A stretch of DNA of 64,000 bases from Maribacter halichondriae. GTDB lineage: Bacteria; Bacteroidota; Bacteroidia; Flavobacteriales; Flavobacteriaceae. The DNA is taken from positions 4,220,001 through 4,284,000 of the forward strand of contig NZ_CP107030.1 in assembly GCF_027474825.1 (NCBI RefSeq), given 5' to 3'. The notes under the pieces are model-generated. The model ran no database searches, was not told the origin of the DNA, and worked only from the letters and a program-made list of their open reading frames with translations. Shown piece by piece: positions 32,041 through 42,242 of this stretch (the stretch's first letter is position 1; each line of letters starts with the position of its first letter). Made by a program: the position numbers and the translations under genes.

Positions 32041-32685
32041 ATGAAAGAAAATACAAGAATTGCCGTTGTAGGCGGTACAGGTAAATCAGGAAAATACCTT
32101 GTTCGAGAACTAATAGATCAAGGTGTCCATTTCAAAGCACTAATTAGAAATCCGGAAAAATTTATAGTCGAAAGCCCATCGGTTGAAATTGTTTATGGCG
32201 ACATATGCAATATTGAAACGGTCAGGTCATTGCTTTCAGACTGTGATGCGGTAATAAGTACCTTGGGCATGGGAATTCCTTATAACAATCCCATAGTTTG
32301 CAGTACAGGGACAAAGAACATCTTAAAGACGATGGACGAATTGGGAATAGGACGCTATATTGTAGTCACAGGTTTGAATGTCGACACACCCTTTGACAAG
32401 AAAAGTCCAAAAACAAAGTTTGCCACCGACTGGATGTATCAAAACTATCCGAAGACCACTACAGATCGACAGGATGAATATAATTTACTTTTAGAAAGTA
32501 AGTTGGATTGGACTTTGGTACGACTGCCGTTAATCGAATTGACCGACGAACGTCGAGAAGTCAAACCTGATTTAGAGGATTGTTTAGGAGATAAAATCAG
32601 CGCGACGGATTTGGCACATTTTCTAATCGGGCAATTTGATGATAAGACGTATATCAAAAAAGCCCCTTTTCTGACCAATGTCTAA
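32041..32685 (+). CDS. NAD(P)-binding SDR-like (NmrA-type) oxidoreductase
   Basis: 214 residues with a Rossmann fold. The N-terminal nucleotide-binding motif VVGGTGKSGKYLV (GxxGxxG) is followed by VISTLGMG and the IVVTGLN strand. It lacks an obvious YxxxK, so it is atypical or NmrA/flavin-reductase-like. Substrate unknown. It converges with the membrane protein downstream. Confidence 0.8.
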   Translation: MKENTRIAVVGGTGKSGKYLVRELIDQGVHFKALIRNPEKFIVESPSVEIVYGDICNIETVRSLLSDCDAVISTLGMGIPYNNPIVCSTGTKNILKTMDELGIGRYIVVTGLNVDTPFDKKSPKTKFATDWMYQNYPKTTTDRQDEYNLLLESKLDWTLVRLPLIELTDERREVKPDLEDCLGDKISATDLAHFLIGQFDDKTYIKKAPFLTNV

Positions 32686-32702
32686 GTGAAATGCCCTGAG
32701 GA

Positions 32703-33386
32703 TCAAAACTTCTTGGGGCTTTCCTTAACCAATCTGCTTATTGCCACTAAATGCGAAAACAGTACAATCGGAACTACAAGTGCCGGCAACCAAACCATTG
32801 GAAAATACAAGATGGCAATGTTGGGCTGGTCAAAAGCGAATTGTTGAAAGGGTAAGGGAGCCGATAGTATTGCGTTTATAATAATATTCAACAGTAAAAG
32901 TAGACAGACGATATTCCAAAATAGAATACCCTTCCTGCCTATCTTACTTTTTACAAAACCGAAATAATAAACAAAAGGTGCCGTGATACCTGCCAGAATA
33001 TCAAAATTACGGCCTTCATAGGTCATCAGTTCGGGAACCACCTTATTAAGAAAAAGCCAATATAGAACGAATTCTACGGGAATTCGAACACCATGAAGTA
33101 AGGTTAAAGTCTTTAAGTCAAGGTCATTCATCCATTTTCTTCCACTCGAGGTCGCAAACAGTGCAATAATCAATAACAATGTAGGTGCAAAAGCAAGGAA
33201 TATTCGGGGCGGTACGGCTTCTAGATTTTGGTAAAATCCGAAATAAGCCAATAATCCATGAAGGGCGAGCCAACTGGTCAAAACAAAAAAGACCTTTTTT
33301 GAATACTGGCTAGCTTTTAAGAATAAAAATAAAGTGAAACAAGTAGTAAGTATAAAAATGATGGAGATATAGCTCGGCAAATTCAT
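32703..33386 (-). CDS. Integral membrane protein of unknown function
   Basis: 227 residues with about seven hydrophobic segments, starting ISIIFILTTCFTLFLFLKAS. No enzymatic motif is seen. It overlaps the upstream DUF1801 gene by 4 bp (ATGA), placing it last in a four-gene minus-strand operon (DUF6958, SRPBCC, DUF1801, this gene). Confidence 0.75.
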   Translation of the reverse strand: MNLPSYISIIFILTTCFTLFLFLKASQYSKKVFFVLTSWLALHGLLAYFGFYQNLEAVPPRIFLAFAPTLLLIIALFATSSGRKWMNDLDLKTLTLLHGVRIPVEFVLYWLFLNKVVPELMTYEGRNFDILAGITAPFVYYFGFVKSKIGRKGILFWNIVCLLLLLNIIINAILSAPLPFQQFAFDQPNIAILYFPMVWLPALVVPIVLFSHLVAISRLVKESPKKF

Positions 33387-33757
33387 TGCCTTTTTGAAAT
33401 TTCAATGGCTTTCTGTATATACTCTATTAGTACTTTATCTGCGGGTAAATCGGAAACTTTGGTAATCTGTTTTATTCCTTTCATATTTGACTTCTCACCT
33501 ATGTTTTCCAGCAAGTTCTTCGCATCATCGAGCTGTTTACCCTGATGGAACATAAAATTGACGTGCTTTTTAAAAGCCATGATGTTGCAGATTATTTTAC
33601 CATTCAATTCAAAACTAGGAGCGTTCCATTTAATGTTTTCCCTTATTTCAGGGGAAGTCCTGTTTATTAGCGATCTAAGATGTGAAATAATGGGTTGCGT
33701 ACTTTCGGAAGAATTAGCAATGTAATCGTCAACAGTTTTCATTTGTTTAATTTTCAA
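33383..33757 (-). CDS. DUF1801 (YdhG-like) small protein
   Basis: 124 residues. It begins with a TVDDYIANS region, has IKWNAPSFELNGK and a MFHQGKQLDDA segment, all characteristic of DUF1801 proteins (iron-chaperone/frataxin-like fold). Function uncertain. It overlaps the preceding SRPBCC gene by 11 bp and the following membrane-protein gene by 4 bp. Confidence 0.8.
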   Translation of the reverse strand: MKIKQMKTVDDYIANSSESTQPIISHLRSLINRTSPEIRENIKWNAPSFELNGKIICNIMAFKKHVNFMFHQGKQLDDAKNLLENIGEKSNMKGIKQITKVSDLPADKVLIEYIQKAIEISKRQ

Positions 33758-34286
33758 GTTTGTCCTTTAGGTTCTTTAGTCCGGTCTGCAGGTCATCGCC
33801 GATCATTCCCTCAAAATCCATAAACAATAGCATCAGGTTCATCGGGTATTTCATTTTTCCGTCAAAGCCCCATTTTACCTTGGTCTGGTTTTCGGAAATG
33901 CTTTCGGTCGAAACATATGCCAAATCGGAAGACTCGAACGGTTCAAAAAAACGGAGTTCCATATCGATCCGTTTTCCTTCGTCGATCTTTAAAATTTCCT
34001 GCTCCCCTGAACCCACATCGGGATTGTCGCTTTTCCAAGCCGAAACAAAACCTACGGTAGCGTCAGTTCCACGAAACGATTTTTCCATATCGGGATCCAT
34101 GCTGGCCCATTTGCTGTACTCATCTTGGTTTTTTAAATATTTTACATATTCAAAGACCTCGTTTTTAGGTCTGTCGATGGTTATTTCTTCTACTATGGTA
34201 TACTCTTTTTTGGTAAACAAGGCCAAGATTAGCGGAACGGCTATAATTATGGCTAGGGCCAAAAGTAATTTTTTAAGGATTTTCAT
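33747..34286 (-). CDS. SRPBCC-family (polyketide-cyclase-like) protein with N-terminal anchor
   Basis: About 179 residues from MKILKKLLLALAI. A hydrophobic N-terminal anchor is followed by a START/Bet v1-like domain: EITIDRPKNEVFEYV, YSKWASMDPDM and a C-terminal LKNLKDKLEN helix. Such proteins bind hydrophobic ligands in a cavity; the ligand is unknown. A longer start at 34346 would overlap the upstream gene extensively, so I chose 34286. It is the second gene of the small operon. Confidence 0.8.
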   Translation of the reverse strand: MKILKKLLLALAIIIAVPLILALFTKKEYTIVEEITIDRPKNEVFEYVKYLKNQDEYSKWASMDPDMEKSFRGTDATVGFVSAWKSDNPDVGSGEQEILKIDEGKRIDMELRFFEPFESSDLAYVSTESISENQTKVKWGFDGKMKYPMNLMLLFMDFEGMIGDDLQTGLKNLKDKLEN

Positions 34287-34296
34287 TTTTGTTGGT

Positions 34297-34587
34297 TTAA
34301 TTGGTATTTGATAATCTAATTTTATGTGGACTTGTATTCGCAACACGTTCGATAATATTTCTAGCTTCGAGGTCTAGCTTCACGGAAACAACGTACCAAC
34401 CAACTTTACCGTCAAAAGAACTCTTCAATTCCTCTACGGCCAACCTATTCAATTCTTGGTACGTTATTTCTTTATTATTTTTCAGGGTGCTCATGATAAA
34501 CCTCTTAATTGCCTCATATCTTCGTTTCAAAATGTTCACCCCTTTTTTTCCTTGGGGGTGCAGGGTCAGAATTTTTTCCTCTGTCAT
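34297..34587 (-). CDS. DUF6958-like small protein
   Basis: 96 residues. The sequence MTEEKILTLHPQGKKGV, then KRRYEAIKRFI and GKVGWYVVSVKLDLEAR, looks like the uncharacterised flavobacterial DUF6958 family, possibly a winged-helix-like protein. It is the first gene of the operon, followed 10 bp later by the SRPBCC gene. The family name is from memory. Confidence 0.65.
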   Translation of the reverse strand: MTEEKILTLHPQGKKGVNILKRRYEAIKRFIMSTLKNNKEITYQELNRLAVEELKSSFDGKVGWYVVSVKLDLEARNIIERVANTSPHKIRLSNTN

Positions 34588-34711
34588 GATAGATGATTTA
34601 AGTTGATCGATGTCTAAACTCCTTGCAATTGACCATAAGGAATAACCTTTTTCAATTACAATACTAACTTAAATGAAAAATAAGAATGTCGACTTACCAT
34701 ATGGCAAGAAA

Positions 34712-35290
34712 TCAAATTTGCGCAGTTTCCTTTCGAATTCTGCTCAAAGAGGTATCGGTAATGCCCAGATAGGAAGCAATCTGTTTTAAGGGAGCGTACT
34801 TAAGAACATCAGGTTTATGTTGCAAAAGGTTAAGATAACGATCCGTTGCTGAATCCGTTATCATAGAAACGGAGCGGTTTTTAAATTCAAATAGGCTCTG
34901 TGACATCCATGCACGGCCCCATTCCCGAAATCCTTCAATAGAATGAAAAAGTTCTTGAAATATCTGAAATTCGATTTTCCAGCAAACACAATCCGTCAAA
35001 GCCTGAATATTCTCGTTGGTCGGTATACGCTGAAATAGAGAAGAAACCTCGATTACTATTTCGTCTTCCGTAAAAAAATTTGTGGTGATGTCTTTTCCAT
35101 CAAAATTATGGACAAAGGCACGTATCAGGCCTTGTTCTAAAATCAAATATTCATTGGCTATCTGACCTTCTCGAAGCAAGAAGTCGCCCTTATTGAGCAT
35201 AACTTTTTTGTGGGCGCCAAAAATAGCTTCCAAATCTCCATTTTGAAGCAAGGGATGCTGATAGACTTGTTTTAATGTATTCGGTTCCAC
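34712..35290 (-). CDS. Crp/Fnr-family transcriptional regulator
   Basis: 192 residues: a cyclic-nucleotide-binding-like beta barrel (about 20-115, with LLREGQIANEYLILEQGLIRAF) and a C-terminal winged HTH (LKQIASYLGITDTSLSRIRKE). No Fnr-type cysteine cluster is seen. It lies upstream of and on the same strand as the DUF6958 operon, from which 124 bp separates it. Such short Crp-like proteins in Bacteroidota often control adjacent genes; the effector is unknown. Confidence 0.85.
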   Translation of the reverse strand: MEPNTLKQVYQHPLLQNGDLEAIFGAHKKVMLNKGDFLLREGQIANEYLILEQGLIRAFVHNFDGKDITTNFFTEDEIVIEVSSLFQRIPTNENIQALTDCVCWKIEFQIFQELFHSIEGFREWGRAWMSQSLFEFKNRSVSMITDSATDRYLNLLQHKPDVLKYAPLKQIASYLGITDTSLSRIRKETAQI

Positions 35291-35326
35291 TTCTTGATTT
35301 GAAGTTTAAGTTGTTCCTATTAATGG

Positions 35327-36202
35327 CTATTTCACTTGATAGACCCTTACAAAATCCACTTCCATGGTTGCCGGAAAAATAGAGTCATCGACACCTTCGA
35401 GTCCTCCCCAATTTCCGCCAACGGCAATGTTCATTAAAAAATAGAAGTATTGATTAAAAGGCCAATTTTCAGAATTGGAAACGGCAGGCCGTGAAAAGTT
35501 CAATTTAATATTTTCAGGGTCATCGATATAAAATTTCAAGTATTTATCGGTCCATAGAAATCCATAGGTATGGAATTCCTCTTCGATTGTTTCCAATGGA
35601 AGTGCCCCAGAAGTTACTTGGGTACCGATTACATGATTATTGGCCGTACTGTGTATCGAAAAGTGCATCTTATTTGGGTCGAAACTGACATATTCCATAA
35701 TATCGATTTCGCCACAGGCCGGCCAGCCGACGGAACCTATGTTCGAACCCAACATCCATAATGCCGGCCATATACCATTACCTTTGTAATCGGGTATCTT
35801 TGCCCTAATCTCGATTTTTCCGTACCTAAATGATTCCTTACTGTTCAGTCTGGCTGACGTATAGTTCGCTGAACCGCTCGACTCTTTTTTTGCAGTGATC
35901 TTAAGTGTGCCCTCGCTAACTTCAACATTGCTATCGGCAACGTAATCTTGAAGTTCATTATTGCCCCAACCGTGGGCTCCGGTCTCAAAGACCCAGTTGT
36001 CCGGCGAAAGTTGATTACCGTCAAACTCATCGCTCCAAACCAGTTCTGCGGCATCCCAATAATCTTCTGCAAAGACATCTTTCAGCTCCGCTATTGGTAG
36101 GGTGTCTTCCTGGGCTATCTCTTGTCCCGTGGCACTCTCTTTTCCACATCCGACCAGAATAAGAAAAATCAAACATGCCGAAAAATACTCTTTATATATC
36201 AT
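35327..36202 (-). CDS. Glycoside hydrolase family 16 lipoprotein (laminarinase-like)
   Basis: 291 residues. The lipobox is LILVGC. The GH16 catalytic motif CGEIDIMEYVS (ExDxxE) is preceded by GNGIWPALWMLG and followed by HTYGFLWTDKYLKFYID. It should cleave beta-1,3(4)-glucans such as laminarin at the cell surface. No SusC/SusD pair or other carbohydrate-active gene is nearby, so it is not part of a visible polysaccharide utilisation locus. Confidence 0.87.
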   Translation of the reverse strand: MIYKEYFSACLIFLILVGCGKESATGQEIAQEDTLPIAELKDVFAEDYWDAAELVWSDEFDGNQLSPDNWVFETGAHGWGNNELQDYVADSNVEVSEGTLKITAKKESSGSANYTSARLNSKESFRYGKIEIRAKIPDYKGNGIWPALWMLGSNIGSVGWPACGEIDIMEYVSFDPNKMHFSIHSTANNHVIGTQVTSGALPLETIEEEFHTYGFLWTDKYLKFYIDDPENIKLNFSRPAVSNSENWPFNQYFYFLMNIAVGGNWGGLEGVDDSIFPATMEVDFVRVYQVK

Positions 36203-36258
36203 GTTGTTTTTAATATAAATTATACATCATTGGCAATTTAAGCAAAAGTCATGTGGCA

Positions 36259-38587
36259 TTATTTCAAGACTTCCAGCTTTGCAAAACGCAATAGAAGCTT
36301 CTTTATATCACCTTGTTCAAATTGTATTTCAGCCTTTTTATCATTGCCTACACCTTCGATTTTCATCACCTTACCCCTACCAAAGCGTGTATGGTTGACC
36401 AACGAACCTTCCGCTAGGTTTGGGTCAATGGTATTTGTGTTCCCGACGGGCTGGGCCAACTGCGGTTTCAATTTGCGCAATTTGCGTAATTGGGTTTCAT
36501 TAGGTTTTCGAATGCTTGGGGGCGTTCCGTTCGAAGGCTTTTGCTGTCGAAGTTTTGATTTGTCAACATCACCAAAAATATCAGTATCGATCAAGGATTT
36601 ATAACGATACTTATTATCAATCGGGGTCAAATTCTCTATATACTGCTCATCTATCTCCTCGAGAAAACGACTCGGTTCGGCATCTATCAATTTTCCCCAT
36701 CGATATCGGTTTTGCGTATAAGTCAAATAGGCTTGTTTTTCGGCCCTGGTCAAGGCTACATAAAAATAGTCTTCGCTCCTCTTCCAGTTCGCTTCTGGTA
36801 TTCATGCTCATCGCAGATGGAAATAAGTCTTCCTCCATTCCTACAATGTAGACATATGGGAATTCCAGTCCTTTGGCCAAATGTATGGTCATTAAAGCCA
36901 CTCGATCATCATCTCCCGTGTCTTTATCCAAATCTGTTGCCAAGGCAACATCTTCTAAAAACTCACTAATATTGCCCGTTGCATCTGCCAATTCCTTTTG
37001 ACCCTCGACAAAATCCTTGATACCATTGAGTAATTCCTCGATATTCTCCATTCGGGCAATACCTTCGGGGGTACCATCTTTTTTGAACTCAAGCAAGATT
37101 CCCGTTTTTTTTGCCACATGCTCCGCTAAGGTAAAAGCATCCGCTCCTTCGTTCATAATCTGGAAGCTTTTGATCATGGTCACAAAATCTTCTAATTTCC
37201 GTTTGGTACCTGAATTGATTTTTAGATCGATGCGATCCAAATTCTCTATTACTTCAAAAATCGAACGATTATAATGATTTGCGGCAACCACCAATTTATC
37301 GATGGTGGTCTGACCAATACCCCTCGCGGGAAAATTGATGATCCGCTTCAAAGCTTCCTCATCCTTCGGATTGATAACCAAACGTAGATACGATAGTACA
37401 TCCTTGATTTCCTTTCTTTGGTAAAATGACAATCCCCCGTAAATGCGATATGGAATATCCCGTTTTCGCAAGGCATCTTCTATGGCACGTGATTGGCTAT
37501 TGGTGCGGTACAGTACTGCAAAATGTCCGTTGGACAATTGGTTTTGCATGCGGTTTTCCCAAATGGAACCTGCCACGAAACGACCTTCTTCGGCGTCGGT
37601 AATACTGCGGTGTATTTTTATCGAAGCGCCTTCATCATTGGCCGTCCATACGACTTTTTCCAATTGATTTTTATTTTTTGCGATAATGGAATTAGCGGCG
37701 TTGACGATATTCTTGGTAGAGCGATAATTCTGTTCTAAACGGTACATGCCCACATCATCGTAATCTTTCTGAAAATTCAGGATGTTCGTAATATTCGCTC
37801 CTCTGAACGAATAAATACTTTGAGCATCATCGCCTACGACACATATATTCTGGTATCTGTCGGCAAGTGCTTTTACAATCAGGTATTGTGAGTGGTTCGT
37901 GTCTTGGTACTCGTCGACCAAAATGTATTTGAACCGTTCTTGATATTTCATTAACACCTCAGGAAATCGGTTCAACAATTCGTTGGTGCGCAATAAAAGA
38001 TCATCAAAATCCATAGCCCCTGCCTTAAAACAGCGTTCGACATAGGCTTGATATATTTCTCCAGTCCGAGGACGCTTTGCCATGGCATCGGCTTCTACCA
38101 ATTCTGGATTATTGAAATAGGCCTTTACGGTAATCAAACTGTTCTTATAGGAGGAAATACGGTTTTGGATTTGTTTGTACTTATAAATATCCTTATCAAG
38201 GCCCATTTCCTTGATGATGGATGCAATAAGTCGTTGCGAATCTTGGGTGTCATAGATTGTAAAGTTGCTGGGAAAGCCCAATTTATCACCATCGAAACGC
38301 AACAACTTGGCAAATACGGAATGAAAGGTTCCCATCCACAGATTTTTTGCCTCAGAACTACCAACAATATCGGCAATTCGTTTTTTCATTTCCCGGGCCG
38401 CCTTATTGGTAAACGTCAGGGCCAATATATTGAAGGCATCGACCCCTTGCTCCATGAGGTGTGCAATACGGTAGGTCAATACCCTGGTTTTGCCCGAGCC
38501 AGCACCTGCAATGACCATTAACGGCCCATCTTTGTGCAACACGGGAGCCTTTTGGGCATCGTTCAGATCATCTATAAAAGTTTTCAA
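36259..38587 (-). CDS. UvrD/PcrA-type ATP-dependent DNA helicase (frameshifted)
   Basis: A superfamily 1 helicase of about 775 residues. Walker A GAGSGKTRVL, VDEYQDTN, GDDAQSIYSFRGA and EERRLFYVALTRAEKQ (after repair) are in normal order, with a C-terminal region like that of PcrA (RFGRGKVMKIEG). An extra T in the T5 run near 36765 breaks the frame; removing it restores LFYVALTRA. It unwinds DNA 3'-5' in repair and replication restart. Assignment to uvrD or pcrA is by convention only. Confidence 0.9.
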
Positions 38588-38717
38588 ATGCTATGCTATT
38601 TAAAAGTGTGAATTTAGCCATAAATAGGATGATCCAAAAGCGGTATCTGCACAATTATGAGTAACACAAAGATAATTCTATCGAATTTGAATATATTTAG
38701 GCAGTTAATATAAGCGC

Positions 38718-39263
38718 ATGTTAAAATCTCTAGTTTCCCTTACGACCGCTTGCTTTCTTTTAATAGGCTCTAGCTCCTTTTCCCAGAATAAATCCAAAGG
38801 TCCGATTATCACAGAATATGGCGAGGTTTTCGAAGTCAAGAACCCCGAGTTCAAGGTCGACACATCAAAAGAGTACAGGGCGGTGTTCGATATCATGAAC
38901 TCCCCGGAATCTCATACGGATTTAAATAAAAGTATCGAAACCGCCGCTCGGTTTCTAAATATGCATGCCCAAGCGGGAGTTCCGAAAAATCAATTGAAGG
39001 CCACTTTGGTGGTACATAATGCTGCTTCAAAAGATATTATTACGAACGAAGCCTACCAAAAAAAATATGGAACCGATAACCCCAATCGAGAATTGATTCA
39101 AGCTTTACTCGATGCGGATGTACAAATCATCTTTTGCGGACAGTCTTCAGCAGCGCGAGGTTTTCCGAAGGAAGAGCTCATAGAAGGGGTGCAACTATCA
39201 TTATCGGCGATGACGGCACTCATCGAGCTTCAAAACCAAGAATACAGACTCATTAAATTTTAA
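38718..39263 (+). CDS. Secreted DsrE-family protein
   Basis: 181 residues with a signal peptide (1-22, ending SSFSQ) and a DsrE/F-like domain containing LKATLVVHNAAS and ADVQIIFCGQSSAARG; the cysteine in FCGQS matches the family's usual active-site position. It is possibly a periplasmic sulfur carrier. It ends 10 bp before the amidohydrolase gene and is likely co-transcribed with it. Confidence 0.8.
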   Translation: MLKSLVSLTTACFLLIGSSSFSQNKSKGPIITEYGEVFEVKNPEFKVDTSKEYRAVFDIMNSPESHTDLNKSIETAARFLNMHAQAGVPKNQLKATLVVHNAASKDIITNEAYQKKYGTDNPNRELIQALLDADVQIIFCGQSSAARGFPKEELIEGVQLSLSAMTALIELQNQEYRLIKF

Positions 39264-39272
39264 TATACAATT

Positions 39273-40546
39273 ATGAAAAAGCACCTATGTATCGGAGCGT
39301 TCTTTTTAGGGTTTTTGGCAATGGGCCAAGGACCAAAATTGGATAAGGACTATTCCGCGGTTGAATCCAAAGTCATCGAATGGCGACGAGACATTCACCA
39401 AAACCCCGAACTTTCGAATAGGGAGTTCAAAACCGCGGAAAAAATAACCGAACATTTAAAATCGTTAGGCATAGAAATACAGACTGGTGTGGCCCATACG
39501 GGTGTTGTAGGTATCCTAAAAGGTAAAAAACCTGGAAAGGTCGTAGCCCTCCGTGCGGATATCGATGCGCTACCTGTACTTGAAAGAAATGATTTGCCTT
39601 TCAAGTCTACGGCAAAAGGCGAATATATGGGCGAAGAGGTACCTGTCATGCATGCGTGTGGCCATGACACCCATATTGCTATTTTAATGGGGGTTGCCGA
39701 GGTACTATCAAAAAATACTGATAAAATCAAGGGAACCATTAAATTCATCTTCCAGCCCGCTGAGGAAGGTGCACCTCCGGGAGAGGAAGGTGGTGCCGAG
39801 CTAATGGTCAAAGAAGGCGTACTCGAAAACCCCAAAGTCGACGTTATTTTCGGATTGCATATCAATTCGCAGACCCCGGTCGGCGTCATTGGATATAAAC
39901 CTGGCGGGGCCCTAGCCGCAGTAAACAGCTTTGAAATCCATGTGAAAGGAAAGCAATCCCACGGCTCGCAACCCTGGTCGGGCATAGATCCCATCTTGAT
40001 AAGTGCCAAAATTATCGATGGCCTGCAGACCATTATCAGCAGAGAGGCCGAACTCATTAATGAGGCCGCGGTTATCACCGTAGGTAAGATTTCAGGAGGC
40101 GTTCGCTCGAATATTATACCCGAATCAGTAGAAATGTTGGGAACCCTACGTACTTTGGATTATGGTATGCGGGAAATGATCCAAAGAAGGATGAAGGAAA
40201 TGGTACCCGCTATTGCCAAGGCTTATGGTGGAGAGGCTATCCTGGAATTCAATCTCGGATATCCAATCACCTATAACGACCCTGAACTGGTTGAACAAAT
40301 ATTACCTAGTATTCAGAGAGTAGCGGGTTCGGAAAATGTAAAACTTAAAAAGGCGACCACCGGAGCGGAAGACTTCTCTTTCTTTCAGGAAAAAATTCCC
40401 GGTTTTTCTTTTTTCTAGGTGGGATGACTCCGGGCAACACCGAATCTTTTCCACATCATACTCCCGATTTTTTTATTGACGACAGTGGTTTGTTATTAGG
40501 GGTAAAGGCCCTAACGGAAATGAGTTTGGATTATCTTAATAAGTAG
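39273..40546 (+). CDS. M20 amidohydrolase (N-acyl-amino-acid/peptide deacylase type; frameshifted)
   Basis: About 424 residues after repair. A signal peptide (MKKHLCIGAFFLGFLAMGQG) is followed by the M20D/amidohydrolase fold: GVVGILKGKKPGKVVALRAD, the metal-binding MHACGHDTH and QPAEEG, and a final HHTPDFFIDD. It is probably a periplasmic aminoacylase or carboxypeptidase. One T is missing near 40410; repair continues FFLGGMTPGNTESFPHHTPD to a stop at 40544-40546. It lies downstream of the DsrE gene. Confidence 0.87.
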
Positions 40547-40617
40547 TCGGTTACAGTAAAGTATTTTAGTTGATATTTAATAAAACTTGAAATATATATA
40601 AAGTCGCATAGCTACAA

Positions 40618-42191
40618 ATGGAATCTATTTTAGATGTATTAAGGAGTGTACCTTGGTGGGCATATGTTTTAGGTTTTCTTGGCTTGGTCGCAATCCGCGA
40701 TATATTTTTCCAGCGAGCTCACACGATTAGCCACAACTTTCCGATAGTAGGTCATTTACGCTATTGGCTGGAAAGTATTGGTCCTGAAATGCGCCAGTAC
40801 TTTGTGGCCAACAATAGGGAAGAACTTCCCTTTAACCGTTTCGAAAGGGGATGGATTTATGCCTCGGCCAAAAAGGAGAACAATTACGAAGGTTTTGGTA
40901 CGGACCGTGACATTTATGCGCATCAGCACATTTTCATCAAAAATAGGATGATGGCTTACAAGGTACCGGAACAGCATCCGAATACAACGGATGCTTCCTT
41001 TGTACCCTGCGCCAAGGTTATTGGAGCCTATAACAAAAGAAGAAAACCTTTTCGCCCCAGTTCGGCAATAAATGTATCGGCCATGAGTTTTGGATCCTTA
41101 TCTGCAGCGGCCATAGAAGCTTTGAATAAAGGTGTCGCAAAGGCTAACGCCTACCATAATACCGGTGAGGGTGGACTCTCTCCCTACCATCAAAAAGGTG
41201 GTGATGTTGTCTTTCATTTTGGCACAGGTTATTTTGGGGTACGAACGCCGGATGGAAATTTATCCATGGAAAAATTGAAGCAATTGGTCGAAGAAAACCC
41301 ATGTATAAAAGCCATTGAAATAAAACTGTCCCAAGGGGCCAAACCCGGTAAGGGTGGCGTGCTTCCTGGAGCAAAAATCACTCAAGAACTTGCTGAAATT
41401 CGAGGTGTTGAGGTAGGTAAAGATGTACTTTCACCTGCAACACATAAAGCATTTGATAATGTGCCCGAACTCCTTCAATTGATAGAGGACATCGCCGAAG
41501 AGACCGGACTCCCAGTTGGAATAAAAGGTGCAATAGGTAAACTGGATCAATGGGAAGAATTGGCCGAATTGATGGTCGATACGGGTAAAGGCCCTGATTT
41601 TATAACCGTTGATGGTGGTGAAGGTGGTACGGGTGCCGCACCACCCTCTTTTGCCGACCATGTATCGTTACCATGGGTGTATGGCTTTTCGAGTCTGTAC
41701 AAAGTTTTTCAAAGAAGGCATTTAACGGATCGTATCGTATTTATAGGAAGTGGAAAACTCGGGTTCCCGGCCAAAGCCGCTATGGCATTTGCGATGGGGG
41801 TCGATTGCATCAATGTCGCCCGCGAAGCGATGATGAGCATCGGTTGCATACAAGCTCAGGTTTGTCATACCAACCGTTGCCCTACAGGAGTAGCTACGCA
41901 AAACAAGTGGCTGCAAAAAGGAATCGATGTCCCCTAAAGTCAGATCGTTTGGCACAATACTTCAAAAATTTCCGAAAAGAATTTCTTGAAATCACGCATG
42001 CCGCGGGGTATGAACATCCCTGTCAATTCACCATGGACGATGTGCAGGTCAATGTGGACGATGATGAACTACATCGAACTTTGCGCTCTTCATACGGGTA
42101 CAATAAGAATCCCGTTCCGTTTGGCAACATGCAAGAACTCTACGATTGTGAATATTTGGGAGGAAATATTTCCCAAAAAGTATCGGTTTGA
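40618..42191 (+). CDS. FMN-binding glutamate-synthase-like protein (frameshifted)
   Basis: About 524 residues after repair. An N-terminal hydrophobic helix (WWAYVLGFLGLVAI) precedes a GltB-type FMN-binding domain: MSFGSLSAAAIEAL, NTGEGGLSPYH, DGGEGGTGAAP and the Fe-S cysteine region CHTNRCPTGVATQ. It lacks the glutaminase and central domains of true GltB, so it is a stand-alone glutamate-synthase-like oxidoreductase of uncertain substrate. A C is missing in the CCCC run near 41933; repair gives GIDVPLKSDRLAQYF. Confidence 0.87.
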
Positions 42192-42242
42192 TATACCTTT
42201 GCTACGTATCGAACGTTATTAAACAAAATTTTACTTAGGCAT

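Noticed and set aside
35327-36202. Polysaccharide utilisation locus around the GH16 gene
   Set aside because: No SusC/SusD pair, sulfatase or other carbohydrate-active enzyme lies within the neighbouring genes.
36259-38587. uvrD as a genuine pseudogene
   Set aside because: Removing one T from a T5 run restores the universally conserved LFYVALTRA motif; an assembly error is far more likely.
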